A stretch of 64,000 nt of DNA from Gonatopus flavifemur (lineage: Eukaryota; Arthropoda; Insecta; Hymenoptera; Dryinidae), in assembly GCA_018340375.1 (NCBI GenBank), contig JAFFJZ010000003.1, positions 14,756,001 through 14,820,000 on the forward strand. The letters run 5' to 3'. This document shows positions 42,551 through 55,420 of the stretch, piece after piece. The translations under genes and the position numbers were made by a program. The notes under the pieces are model-generated. The model was given only the letters and a program-made list of their open reading frames with translations. It did no database searches and was not told where the DNA came from. Position 1 is the first letter of the stretch. Every line of letters begins with the position of its first letter.

Positions 42551-44230
42551 TAATGTTCATTTTACATCAGGTAAAGTTTTGGATGAAAAAATGCTTTTCT
42601 CGTGTTATCGTTCAGGAGAATTATTATTCAGTCGTGAATCAGACAAACCAGTAATCCGAAATTGAATTATATAGAATGTATATACAATTCGATACAGTTT
42701 ATATATAGGTTATATACAATTTTGAAAATTTTGCCACTCGCGTCCCAGTACAAAGTATCTCCTGAATAGGGATGAGCGATATTCGATAGTATCGATTTTT
42801 TTTGTATAATTTGTATAGCGATATCATTAAATACCGACTACTATCACTTCCGAACTGAAATTGAATTCGAACAATTTATATATAAAGCGGGGAGATACTT
42901 TTTCGACACATTCATACATAATTAGTTTGTTTTTGTATTTATGTTATGAAGTTCTTCTCATAAACAATTCATTAAACAGAATCCATAATAAAATATTGAA
43001 TTCAATAATATAATTCCCGGTGCTGAGAATTTTATTCTTGAGAATTTCCTTCTCAATTTTAATAACATATTTGTGAAATTTAATAAACAATTCTTAAATT
43101 TCAGTGAAAAATTGTGAAATTCCATCACTCATATTAAATTTAAGGATCAGTATTGAATTCAATATAAATATATGATATTTCATAAAGAACTTTTCTAACA
43201 GTGTATCTCATGTCATGCTAACTCTTCGCACTTTGATAAACAATAAAAAAAACAAACACACTTATCAGTCTTGATTGAAAAGTTTGTCAAATTGATGCAG
43301 GACAAGAAATGTCCAAGAAAAGAAGCCATCCTTAAATGTATAAATATCTTTGTTATATTTCACAGTCAATACGTACTTGCATATGTACGAGACTAAATTG
43401 ATAACATTTATCTCCCTACGATTATTCATTTGGATCAATATTTCAGAGGATCTTTCTTTCATTTGCTTTCTTATCGTGAACATGATTTGAACATTTTTTC
43501 GCAACACCTGTCTTCACGTTCGAGTATATCTTTTGTTTCTTTTTTATCGAACCCGTAATTTTTCAAGGTTTTTACAAGAAACTCACTTTTCGATAGTTTC
43601 GCACTTGACATCGACGAGTAACTCGATCTCACATACATTTATTTTTAAAAGCGATGGATCTTCCATGAGTGGACGTTCAATCTTTTATTTCTCACACGTG
43701 TAACCCAAGTTCACTGCAAATTGTCGATCGATTTCATACGAAATGTAATGATCAAAAGGTGCAAAAAAGCGAAATGAGTGGAAAAAATAAATTGGCAATA
43801 ATAAACGATTGAGAATGAAAAATATGACGGTGAAGGGATCACTTTGTTATATAGCAAAATATTCTCGAAGAATCAGAAAGTTTACAGGATTAAAGGTTAA
43901 ACAGTTCCAGCAACTATTATTGGGTAGTTGATTTTCGACTATCTTTACTCTGATGAAATCTCTCTAAATCTCTCTGAGAACTCCATTTTTTATAGAACAA
44001 TCCAAAAAAATTCCAAAACATTCGGAAGAATTCAAAAAAATTTATAGAGAGAGCTATATTGCGTTGAGCTTTTCAGAAGGTTCCACAGAATTTCAGAAAG
44101 ATCCTGAAGAATTCAGGGACATTCAGAGAGAATTGAAATCAAATTTCTAGATTTCAAGAGGCATTCAGAGTTTCACAAAAAATCGGAAAGAAATTTCAAA
44201 GAAATCCAGAGCCACTCTCCAAATTCGGAA

Positions 44231-44374
44231 CAGTGAAATTTCAATAATTGCAGCGGAAATTCTACCACTGCGAATAAGTGCATATACAATGCACAATCAG
44301 TGAATATTAACTGATCTTTCACTGATTCAATTCAGTCGTCGACTTTCAACTGCAGAAATAGTGAAATTTCACTG
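44231..44374. repeat. Fold-back repeat in a GAATTC-rich tract
   Basis: CAGTGAAATTTCAATAATTG (44231) is inverted at 44350-44374 (ATAGTGAAATTTCACTG). The flanks at about 43980-44220 and 44400-44470 contain many short words like AGAATTCAGA and AAGAATTC, which recur near 61.7 and 63.4 kb. Confidence 0.45.
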
Positions 44375-44470
44375 ATTTGAATTTGGAGAGCAAGTGAATC
44401 GGGAAAAATTGTACGTTGAACTTTTTAGAGAGATTTCAAAGAATTCAAAGAGATCCAGATAAATTCTATG

Positions 44471-47400
44471 AGAGTTTGAAGGGTAATACCACTTCGAAAC
44501 CCCAAAAATTATGCTTGTTGAGATTATATTTTAGAGAATTAAAAAGTTTTCATCCAAGGATCAGATCAGGCCCTGAAAAGAACTGGGAAATGCCACGAAT
44601 CATTTCTACCCTGGAATCATCATCATTTCATAACACCAATAAAAATCACACATGATAAACATCCAACATTCTTGAATAATACTTATGGTTTATTCCCCAT
44701 CAGAGAAACTACAATATCCATTTTTACGAAGTTGTATTTCATTTTTCGCCACGAAACTTCCGAAAGAAGAATAAAATTTTCCACCAAGAACAGCGATATT
44801 ATTATTTCATCTTGTAGGATGGAAGATTCAATTATTTTCCTAGTTCTTTGTTCTTCCATTTCGCATGACTCCCAAAATGCACAAAAGTAAGGAGAAAAAA
44901 AAACCGTAGAAAAGTTTTCATTGAAATAGATGACTATCCACAATGCGTGTAGTAATGGAAATTTACTTCACCCGAGATGGTAATAAATTCTATCGTAAAA
45001 ACCATCAAGTTTTATCGTGATATACGATAAATTGATTGTGACTATAAAACAAACAGAATGTAAAGTAAAGTAAAAAAAAATACTGAACAGATATCGATGA
45101 ATGGAACCACTCGTTTCTCATCGCTTCTATCAAATAAAATTTGTCTCTACGAATATGAATTCTATACAAAATTTTGTATTTTCATTGAAAAGCAAGGTAT
45201 TTGCCGCTTCGAGAGAACATCTCATCAAAGGAGAATGTGAGTAGAAAAGACTCGGCCAGTTTTTAGATTTTCATGAATTACAGTTGAAGATTTCAACAAA
45301 TATTTGAAAGGATGGAAAGAAAAGATTTTTAAATCAAGAGAAACTTAATATTATGTTATAGGGACGAGGTTTTATTCTTCTACAGTCGAGGCGTCGTTTC
45401 AATATCGTGAGAAGAATTCATATATTTCTCGTGTTTCTTTGAAGGAGAATTTTATAAAAATGGTGCTTGTGATAAATAATATTCAGACACGGGTAGGTGG
45501 GTGAATCTTATGAGAGAATCTTTGAATGTTATCAGAAGATTCTCCTGCTTGAGTCAAAGAAATGTGGAAGATGTTCCGATCATATTCAAATACTTTTCCT
45601 AATTTCAATTTGATATTGATAGAAGATTCTAATGAAAAGAATTTCCATTTCTATCCTCAAATCAATGGCTTCATTCAAAAATATTGTCACGATGGGAAGA
45701 GATTCATCAAAATCCAATCAAATTCCGTTACACAAAGAATAACAAATCAGACAAATCAAGGGATATCGATCAATCCACCACAGAAAGATCTGATTATGTT
45801 CTTTATTCCAATAAATGAGATTCAAACTCACCAGACTGTGAAATGCAAATTGTTTCGAAGAATGTAGCGAAATTATATTACTCGGGGGAATTTCTTTGTA
45901 AACTCATTGTCACCTTCGCCAACATTGTTGGGAAATTTGATGGCTGCTTATTAGCTCGGTATATTAACCCTTTAATGGGGTAAGAAATTCTATACTTTGA
46001 GGTCCACGAATGGAAGGTTGAAAAGGGGTACCGGTATTTGCTTACTTACACGAGCTCTCAGCGTGATACCTTTATATGAGGGTCGCTCTCTACTTTTTAT
46101 CTTTGGTCTTTTATTCAGCGGTCTATGTCAAACGATGTCGAGTTCATATTTTGTGCATTGTCAAATATGTACGAGAAAATTTAAGTAATCGGTATCATCC
46201 TTCGCTAGAATCTCTGAAATATTCCTAGACAATTTTTTTATTGAGTTAGAAAATAGGTAACTAAATTTGTTTATTTCTCACGTAACCAATCAAAATTCAC
46301 ATTCGTTCTCTCGTCTGTTCGAAGATCTGCAGATCTACCTATCTACATCTATGTCGCGAATTTATCTTTCAATAATAAGAATAGTAAATAATACAACATA
46401 ACGGATGTACGTGCGTATTCAATGTATTCCCAATTTCATACCTATCTGCTCATAAGGATAAATGGTTTCATATTTTTCTCCACACAAATCGTGAATGGAA
46501 AAACTATATAGGTACATGAAACGAAAACGGTATATCTCCCCAATCATTATTCACAGCGATTTTTCTACTTGAAAAATATGAATCGTGAAATAAAAGACAA
46601 GATCGAACGAGAACCACAACGCGTTTGGAGAGTTACGTGTGATATCGATAAATCACAGTTTATTCATACTGCTGACATCAAATAAGAACATATAAAAATT
46701 ATTGAAACGATACAATTAATATTGAAAAGAACAAAAAAAAAATTCGACATTAAACGTTCTAAGTTTTATCACGGCTTGAAAGAATTTCACAAAAGATTAT
46801 GTGTATCGCGAAACGACTGTTTTACTTTCCTATCCGGCGCTCGGTGTAAAGTTTAATTAATTGATGCTCAACGTAAGATATGAAGTAATACGAAAATCAT
46901 TATCTCGACACGATATTAATCTTCTTCTTCTTCCTTGCGCAATGTTAATCGACAATAGTCTTCCCATAATTTGCTTTCGTAAACATTTGAACTGATGAAA
47001 GTTGAAAAAATATGATACCTATTTGTTCATTTTTGCTTTGAAACTTATTTCCGGGCTGTATTCAAGTTATACATATTTTCTTGCTGGTGAATTATTATTG
47101 AATTCATTTTTTTGCGGTGAAGTGAATAAAATTAATTATTATCATGGGTCCTAATCCATAGAGTTTATCGATCCCTCGAATAATGGCACACGACTGGGTA
47201 CCCAGACGTTAATAAAACCACATTTCTTTTGGAAGAAAGTGCTGAAATTCAGACGAACGTACCACCGAGGCGAGGAGGGAATGCTCACTTTTCACTCGCT
47301 GCCTGATTTCGGCAGGAAAATATCAACTTCCGCTTTGAAATATACGCTCGCCTTTGGTTCGGGAGAACAAACTTCACACCCGTTGAAAATTCCTCAATTT

Positions 47401-47748
47401 TCTTCTTGGTGAACATAGTTTCTTCCCACTGATAACTTTGAATCTTGAAATATTTAGGGCGTATAAGTCACATATCTTTGAATCCAAACTTCTATTTAAT
47501 TGAGCGATAGTCCAAAATTCGACGTTCTCCTGGTAGAAATTCAAATCGGTCGAGCTTAGATGGCTCGGAATAGGATTGGACCGGTTCTAATTTTTACCAG
47601 GGAGGATATGAAACTTTTAGTTCTCCAGTCGATATGCCAAGTCAACACCCCAGTCAGAACTTTTTGTGAGACTTACCAGGGAATATCGAACACTATCTGT
47701 AGCTCAAATTACAGATTTATTTGTAATGTATTTGTAAACGTCCCTCAT
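44471..47748. other. Intergenic, no supported gene
   Basis: The longest ATG-started frame (45562-45867, 101 codons) has no recognisable domain and is within chance length. 47100-47400 is GC-richer, with no exon identified. Confidence 0.4.
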
Positions 47749-47869
47749 GGACGGAAAAAATAATTTAGCCGCAGCAGCGAAGTGGCTAGCACAGACACCT
47801 CAAAGGCTAATTTATTTGCTGTGAAAGCTAAAATTTTAGCTATTGCAGCTAAACTACTTTGTCGTGCAA
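47749..47869. mobile_element. MITE-like fold-back, AGC-rich family, copy 1
   Basis: The left TGGACGGAAAAAATAATTTA with GCCGCAGCAGC is inverted by CAGCTAAACTACTTTGTCG near the right end. TTAGC/GCTAA and GCAGC words dominate. It resembles the element at 54.4 kb. Confidence 0.5.
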
Positions 47870-50800
47870 ATGAATCGAGATAATGGTAACACTCCCATCT
47901 TTGAAATGTTTTTGCCCATTCTAAGACAACAATCTCAGAAAGTAATAAGAAACTGCAGAACTCTGGTGAAATACGTTTAAGGATTTTCCGTCATGTCATT
48001 CGAAGTCTTACAGTTTTCGATACTCAGCAGTTCCCTTCCGAATAACGGTGTATAATATTCAAGGAGTAATAGGAGAGAACATAACGATGGAATGGGTGGG
48101 AATTATTGAAACGAAACCTCACACCCCGAGGAGTTCTGTTTCCAAGAGTGAAATTGATTTCTCGCTTTCAGAATTGCGTTTTCATTGATTAGACTCATAA
48201 GAAACTCACAATACTGATGTCGAGAAAAATGACACACAAATTGAATGGTTGATACACAAATACAGTTAGTTACGATAAGCGTGTGAATTTATTCCAAATG
48301 AATCCCAGAAGAATTGATTTCCTCGGATTTTCGCTTTTCACCGTAATAAATATTCTTTCGAAGGACAACACCACGATACATCTTTTCGCGAACCGAGTAA
48401 AACATAAACTAGAACAGATAAATCAATTTATTAACCTGTCAACCGGTGATCGAATTTTCCGGCAGTTCTGTCTTCGGAATGCATCTGATCCGGATCCAAC
48501 GGAAGAAAACACAATGACAGCCACCGGGGTTTGCTATTTCTTTCGCTTCGAGGAAACAGCTTTTTCAATTCAAAGAGAACGAACGTGGTCGTTGGTCATC
48601 TAAAAACTCATTGATATTTATTTATTTTGTCGAATTTTCGCCATGCCGTGAGAAAAGGATTTATACACGAGACCAAGAGACAACGAGAACGAAAAAGAGA
48701 GATGTTTAGGGATGAGAAAAGAAGAAGGAGAGAAAGAGGGTAGTTGTATGTATAATCTTCCACCGTTTGCGGATTCGAATTGCGCCTGCGTCTCTGCAAC
48801 CCTACGCACTACCGTGTAATGTCAACGCTGAGCCAGTTTGACGCCAGTCGCCGCGATGCCATGACGTCACTGGTCACACCGTGTTTCACATGACCGCGAA
48901 CGTACAACGTATGGCTAGGAGGATTCATGAATGAAATTCCTCTGTTTTCACACCGAACATACGGTAATACATCGTCAAACGTATACATATTCAAACAAAT
49001 ATTCTTCATTTAAAGAACTTGTTTAATTTTCTTCCAAATTTCTTTCTTATTCTCTATTTCTCTTTCTTTCTGTCTGTTTTGAACTCTCTCACGAATTGTT
49101 CTGACATTGGGGATCGATCCTTCTGCTTGGTATGCTAGGGAACAAAGGAATTTCATGGTACTTCGGGGTAAGGTACAATATCTTTCGCATCGTGGCCCTT
49201 CCAGCCGGGGTCCGGCCAATCCTTTCCGAATAGATCGATTCTTGGTGGGAAAAGTATAAGATAGCAAAATTTTTATTCTCCTTTCAGGTAAGAAGTGTGA
49301 GGGGTTGCTCATCAGGGAAGGGATGTGTTGTGTGGATGATGAGGGATTTTGATCTATCGATTTTATACGTTACTGTAAAAACAATGAAAAACAAGGAATG
49401 GTTGTTGTATTCAGATATCTTTCAAGTGTTGATAATAGTTTCTCATTAGCTGTATCATCGCGTGTTACGGCAATCGAGTTATGGGTGGTCGGGGATCGAA
49501 TAACACGTACAGTGTAGGACTCTAAAAGCTATAGAGCATGGTTCCATTCACCCACGTACGGTGTTTCTCGTGAGTAATTGAGAGTACATGTGTGTGTAGT
49601 ACGCCGTATGTCATGCTTTTAGAGTTGTAACTCGTGTATAGAGTTCTTATTTTCATACATTTTTTATATCAAATGACATTGATTGCCGTTCTTTGGACGT
49701 CTCGTTGTCTTACAAAATTATTTATCATGCGAAGGAAAGGTGATTGCTATCGCGTGGTGTAAGAAAAAAAGATTCTTCCCTTCCGAATTGCGTTCTCGAA
49801 AAGAACAACGATATTCCTTTTTTTTTCATCATATAATTTCCTCCATACCCTTGAGTATTTATGATCTTAGATAACATTAACGAGAGAAAAGTGGTAGGTC
49901 GTGAAAATTTCATTCGTATAATTCGAATTCTTGGTATCCCAGTGAAGTCAAGTTTGTTTATGAATTGCGAATATTCATTTTCGTGTAGTGGATTCTCAAT
50001 TTTGAAGAATGAAATTTGAACTTGAAAAAACTGTGTGGATATTTTATATGAAAAAAAAAGATGCTCAAAATAATTCAAATGGAACAAAAAAATGAAATAT
50101 TCTCCTTTTGGAATGAATATGCATTTTTTCCTGAAAAATCTAATGGATTTCCGTTCCACGAACGACCGAGAGAGTGATTTTCAATGATTTTCCATGTTTA
50201 GAAAAGTTTAGAGTCCGTGTACACGAATTTTCGCGCAGTCATGTGGTGTTTGAGTGTTGAATTTTATACTCAACTTAATTTACTCTCGCCTCTGGGTGTT
50301 TTATATTCCACTTCATATTCACTGAAACATGTAACGTCGGGATGAGTGCGGATCTGCACTCATAATCCCTTTTACTGTTCTTATAACAGCAAATCATTTG
50401 ATTTCACGATTCATTCTACTTGAAATGAGCCAATTTGAAAAGAAATTATGTTTTTATTTAAACATTCTGATAGTATTTGATGACATAGATCAAATGAAAA
50501 ATTTTACAGAATGATTCAATATGTGGCAGTCCACTGAAAATTATAACAACCACATGAATGACAATTGTTAACAGTTTTTTTTTGTATTTGAATGTAGAAT
50601 ACTGTTCATGCGACTCAGCGAAGGACACTGAAAAATCACGATCAGACTCTCATAGGATCAAAAATTTTCATAAATGATATGTTTCAGTACAAGGAACTAT
50701 TTAATTATTTCATTTAGTTCACTTAGCGAGATGTGTGATTTTTTTTCAACAGTATATTTGTTATTTGGATTAATCATCGATTACAGTACAAAAAAGAAAT

Positions 50801-52126
50801 TATTCGTCACACAATTCTTATTCAACAAGTATGTTAATTACTTTGCTGATTTGCGAAAGGGAATTGCTACGAAATCATAAATTATTGCAAAATCAAACGA
50901 TTATAGTATATTGGAATGAAATTAGGAAAATTTTCAATGCGTTGGGAAGTTGGAATGCACGTGGAGCGAGAATCGTTCGGAGAGTTAGAAAAATTCAATC
51001 TACGTTCAAAACTATATATAAATGTAATGTGAGTTTTTTTTTTGTTCGATTTTTTCATAAATCGTAAATCATCTTAACTCATTTTATAAATACCACATAA
51101 GATGTTTGGGATTTTAGCAAGAGAAGAAAGTTTGATGAAATTTCCACGTACGATATAAACAACGAATCATAGGTTTTGAATGAATTTCAAACAAGTTTTG
51201 TGCGATGAGAGTTCGGAGTGTAACTGAAAAGTGCATTTATGTACGGATTCATACTCGTTATACGCTTAATGTTTTGGATTCGTCGGACATTTCGTTCGAA
51301 ATGATCATGATAGAGGACGTGTTCGTTGATCATACGAAGAGAAATTTGATGATTAAATGCGATGGCATTCGAAGAGAATATCATTATTCACACTGGAGAA
51401 GAGGAATTATTAGAAATAACTTGGAAACAGAACTATCTCAATGGTGAAATTTGCTGTGTTAAATGTTTGTTTAGCAAAATTTAATTCATTTCAATGATAT
51501 TTTGACAGTAACAAGATACTGTGCTTTACAGTGAAGACTTCAAAAGACACAATATGCAGAAACTGTGGTACAAGTTTCACAAGGACAGTATTCAAAATAC
51601 AAGACAGTGGGGATGATATTTGCCTTCAGTGACCGTAAAATACCTTGTTACGTTATACTCCAACAATTATCGCTAACAAAAAAGGAGCAATGAAACTCAG
51701 AGCAGAGGCAATCACCACCACAATCAGTGATATCCTCGGCGGGAATAGAACGTTACAAAAATTGCTTCCCGCATTCTTCAATCACAACAGTGACACTTTT
51801 TTCACTGAAATTTGCAATATATTTGGACAGATTTTAACCCTCTGACCGTAACCCTGGTCTCGCGGACCGCTATCAACACTTTATTTGCTCAGAATTCGAA
51901 CTTGTTTGTTTCATTTGTTTGTAATTTTAGACATTCACGATAATCGGAAGAATGTTTTCTACACTTCTAACAACTTTGAACAACTAGAAGAAGATAATAG
52001 CGGTCTGTCTATCAGATCGTGGGTTTTAAAGAGGGTTACAGTTTGAGAGTTAAATTCTACAACGTTGTATTATAGATCCTTGAATTTGTTCCCATCAATA
52101 TTTCATGTCGAGGAACTTTGAAGTTG
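47870..52126. other. Mostly non-coding stretch around the CRE-bearing segment
   Basis: Apart from the GC-richer island at 48.4-49.3 kb I find no gene. A 144-codon minus-strand frame at 49725-50159 starts without ATG and is Phe/Ile-rich, so it is treated as non-coding. Confidence 0.4.
48741..48910. promoter_or_regulatory. GC-richer segment with a CRE palindrome
   Basis: This segment has clearly more GC and CpG than its surroundings and contains the full CREB/ATF site TGACGTCA (48862-48869). No convincing exon adjoins it on either strand. It may be a promoter or enhancer, but this is inference from composition and one motif. Confidence 0.25.
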
Positions 52127-52365
52127 CACTGTGAAAGAATTATCTGTGAAAATTCAGAAAAATAAGGCTGTAAGTTTTGACAACAACTTTCTTCTGAATT
52201 TGCAGATAAATTTCGTTGAATTTCAACAAAATTTCTGGATGTATTTTGAAAGTTTAGCTAAGTTTCTTCCAACATGGCAAAGTTTTTCTCAAATCACAGA
52301 ACCAAGTAGGTGTCAAGAATTGCAGTCACGTTCTCTGGATTTTCAGAAGGAATTTATCTACAGTG
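52127..52365. mobile_element. MITE-like element, copy 2 of the 12.9-kb family
   Basis: The left CACTGTGAAAGAATTATCTG and right, complemented, CACTGTAGATAAATTCCTTC share inverted termini. Interior words CTTTCTTCTGAATTT and CAGATAAATTTCG recur in the 12914-13082 element. Confidence 0.55.
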
Positions 52366-52434
52366 TGCCAGCGAGAGGGAATTTGAACCTGAGAGTATTG
52401 TACTCATATTCAAGATTGAAGCCGCTCGGCAATG

Positions 52435-52676
52435 CTCTCTAAATCTAAAAGAGTGAAAAATCGCACTTTTCACTCCCCTAAGTGTCAGAAGTGAGCCTGT
52501 CCGCTTCGAGTGGAATTTTCACTCGTTTCGAGTGACCTCTCGCTCTTTTAGTGAATTTCTAACCTCAAACCTTAGAATATCACTCCAAAAGAATGGAAAT
52601 TTCACTCGAAAATTCGACAGGCTCACTTCTGGCTGGCTAAAGAGTGAAATCTCACTCCAAAGATTTTAGAGAGTGG
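52435..52676 (-). mobile_element. CTCTCTAAA-ended MITE, copy A (reverse orientation)
   Basis: The termini CTCTCTAAATCT... and ...GATTTTAGAGAGTGG are inverted. The interior has repeated TTTCACTC/GAGTGAAA words and CAGAAGTGAGCCTGTC near each side. Its reverse complement aligns end to end with copy B at 55144-55420. Confidence 0.8.
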
Positions 52677-53185
52677 GGTTCTGACCAATTCACGATAGAT
52701 ACTATTTTTCCCATGTAAATAATAAACGCAAAATGATAAATTAGTGAAGCGGTATCGATAATTCAATAACAATTCTTTCTGGTAAATTGAAAAAAATGTC
52801 ACGCAAAGTACAATAATCACGCCACGTACATACGTGCGAGTGAGTTATTTCGTGCTCGTTTGAAAGACATTTAATCAAATGCATTTTCATTTGAAATAAT
52901 GTGAAAAAACGAAAAAGGGAGGAAAATCAATGCATAAACAATGACCGTTTCGCGATAAAACGGCACATATCGTGACGGTCAAGGAATAATTGGATCCAAT
53001 TGACGATATGATATTTGAATGCCGTTGTACAAACATTTCAAACGGGGTGTGAATCATTCTTGTGAGGATACATACGTTTCAATCCGGTAAAATTCCTCTC
53101 CAATACAATATGATTTTCCACGATTTATAAATTCGATCCTCCTATTCGTATTACTTTGTTTGTTGTATGGTTTTTCATAACACTA

Positions 53186-53406
53186 CACGGAGAGAAATTT
53201 GTAGTTAAATTTATTATGTTATTATTGTTTCCGAGGAACAGACTGAACTATGACGGGTTCCCCCATAAAACATAGTAAATATGATCAGCATTCTATTGTT
53301 GTACCATAGTAAAAATATGCCCTTCATAGTAAAATCCGACAGAATTCAGTCTGTTCCTCGGGAACAATAATAACATAGTGAATTCAACTACAAATTTCTC
53401 TCCGTG
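53186..53406. mobile_element. TA-flanked MITE with arms of about 65 bp
   Basis: The termini CACGGAGAGAAATTTGTAGT and the exact inverse are flanked by TA (53184-53185, 53407-53408). Pairing continues through TATGTTATTATTGTT and CCGAGGAACAGACTG with few mismatches, over 221 bp in total. This is the best-preserved copy of the family also at 20279 and 20879. Confidence 0.88.
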
Positions 53407-54409
53407 TATAAGCTGTCTGTTTCAATCCTCCAATTAGTGTTGATGAAAATATGAACACGTGGCTGGATTGGCTCGATCTCGAAATACGTTACCAAGGTTT
53501 GAAATAAGAGATTACAATATTTTCAAATGGTGGATATTCGTCCAGTCGTCAAATATTGAAATAAACGTTATTTCTATCGAATTCTTTGAAGCGAGTTGGA
53601 GAATTTTCGAATGATCTTCGTATCTTCCGTTATGGTTTGATATGTGAGATTCTTTTAGGGGTTCGCATGGTACGAGGCACTGACCTTGACCTGGTGTCGA
53701 AAACTTATATACACTTCATGTTTTGTAATCTCGTCTCGGGATTGTCTTCATCTCGTTTGATTCAATCTTGCCTTGGTCTCGACTGGTATTTTGTGATCTC
53801 ATTTTGATGCTGTTTCTTTTTGATTCGACCTAATTTTGTATTCGTCGCAATCTTGACGGGTTGTCTCGTATGTGTCTTCAAATACGAGATCTCATACTAT
53901 CCTGCTCAAATGCAAAACTGTTTTAGGAAATCATTCGGGAAGGAGATCTTTGTTATTTGTCATTACAATTTGATTTGATCGTGTTTAAGGTACGTTTTCA
54001 GATGAACTATACTATTTATATGTGAGTATATAAACAAACCGCTATGAGAAGATAGAATAGTTTGTGGGACGTTTCAAGGTCGCTTGAATAATTCTCTGGA
54101 AGGAATTAATCATTATCAACAGGTTAGCTGCTATCGATATTTCATAAAGATTCGAGCAAGGGATCTGGAATCAAGACTTGTTTCATCTCAAACAGGATTT
54201 CCATACAGTATTATGATTTGAATAGTTTTTGAAAAGCGTTCTTCGCATCAAATCTCCACAATAGCTTCGCTTGTATTATTCATGATGGATTGCACTTTGA
54301 TTCACGAGAAGTTATTGGGAAGATGAAATATCCGATTGTTCGTACAGAACGCTCAACTGGCTAATCCATACTGTGGTAACAAAAAATCTTGACTCCTTTA
54401 GAAAAATTT

Positions 54410-54567
54410 GTGGGAGGAGCAAGCATTTTTTGCTGCCATAGCTGAGAAATGGTTGTCGTCGCTAACCAATAGTTCCCTGTCACAGCAAAATAAAATTGCT
54501 GCTGCTGCAAAAGAAAGCTAGCACAATTAGATTTCGCTGTCGCAGCAAATTTCTTTCTCCTCCGTAA
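54410..54567. mobile_element. MITE-like fold-back, AGC-rich family, copy 2
   Basis: The left TGTGGGAGGAGCAAGCATTT and right TTTCTTTCTCCTCCGTAAA are inverted. The interior has GCTGC(C/G)A(T/C)AGC on the left and GCTGTCGCAGC on the right. Confidence 0.6.
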
Positions 54568-55143
54568 ACGTTTATAAACGACACTACTTTTACAATTCAA
54601 AAAATGATGCTCATTTCATACCCACTCAACACAACAGGGTCTTTGTAACGAGAATGTTGCATGCAAAATTTTGATTACGAGTAATTTAACACACTCCCGC
54701 GTGTAACAGGTTATATTATACCGGCTGTATAAATATCTTGTGCTAATTATATCACAAATGTAGACGCAAAATTATATTAATATAACAAATGTAATGTAAC
54801 CTGTTACATGCTTGAGTGTGAAATTATTCCTCTGCAGCATAGTGCATGCAGCAACATTCAAATTGTTAGGACTGAAATGTGTTAAGTAGAATAGATTCGA
54901 AAGTTGGCAAACATTGAATACATTAGTGAATCAACAAATATATGGAATTTATAACGTGAATAACAATTAATCATCTCCTTTTCACGTGGAAAATATCATT
55001 TTAAATTAAAATTAAAATCAAATTTTTATAAATTGAAGAGCAGGAATGTATAAATATTGATTAGATATTCTTTTCTTTTTTTTCATATAACGAAATTTTT
55101 GAATATTTTTATTAATTCTATAAGTTCTATGAATCATGAATTG

Positions 55144-55420
55144 CTCTCTGAAATTTTTAGAGTGAGATTTCACTCTTCAGGCAGCCAGAAGTGAGCTTGT
55201 CGAAATTTCGAGTGAAATTCCCATTCGTTCAGAGTGTGGAAGTCCAAAGTTGGACGTAAGAAACTCACAGCCACTTCAATTTTAGAGTGAATTTTCCGCT
55301 TTACAAAAGTGAGAGTTTACTCGAAACGAGTGAAAATCCCGCTCGAAGTGGACTGGTTCACTTCTGAGACTTAGTGGAGTGAAACGCCTGATTTTTCACT
55401 CTTCTAGATTTAGGGAGTGG
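55144..55420 (+). mobile_element. CTCTCTAAA-ended MITE, copy B
   Basis: It starts CTCTCTGAAATTTTTAGAG and ends TCTAGATTTAGGGAGTGG. It shares, in order, GTGAGATTTCACTCTT, CAGCCAGAAGTGAGC, TCGAAACGAGTGAAAAT and AGTGGACTGGTTCACTTCTG-type blocks with copy A. Degenerate fragments of similar sequence continue to about 55660. Confidence 0.8.

Noticed and set aside
44416..44655. 79-codon plus-strand frame with ATG
   Set aside because: It lies in a GAATTC-rich degenerate repeat and encodes no recognisable protein.
45562..45867. 101-codon plus-strand frame with ATG
   Set aside because: About two frames of this length are expected by chance here; no signal, domain or conserved motif is seen.
48283..48603. 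106-codon plus-strand frame
   Set aside because: The first codon is GTG and the translated sequence shows no domain; within chance expectation.
49010..49312. 100-codon minus-strand frame in a GC-richer island
   Set aside because: Its Arg/Lys/Glu-rich end comes from a simple purine-rich tract; no recognised family.
49725..50159. 144-codon minus-strand reading frame
   Set aside because: It does not start with ATG and is rich in Phe, Ile and Lys as expected of AT-rich non-coding DNA; no domain is recognised.
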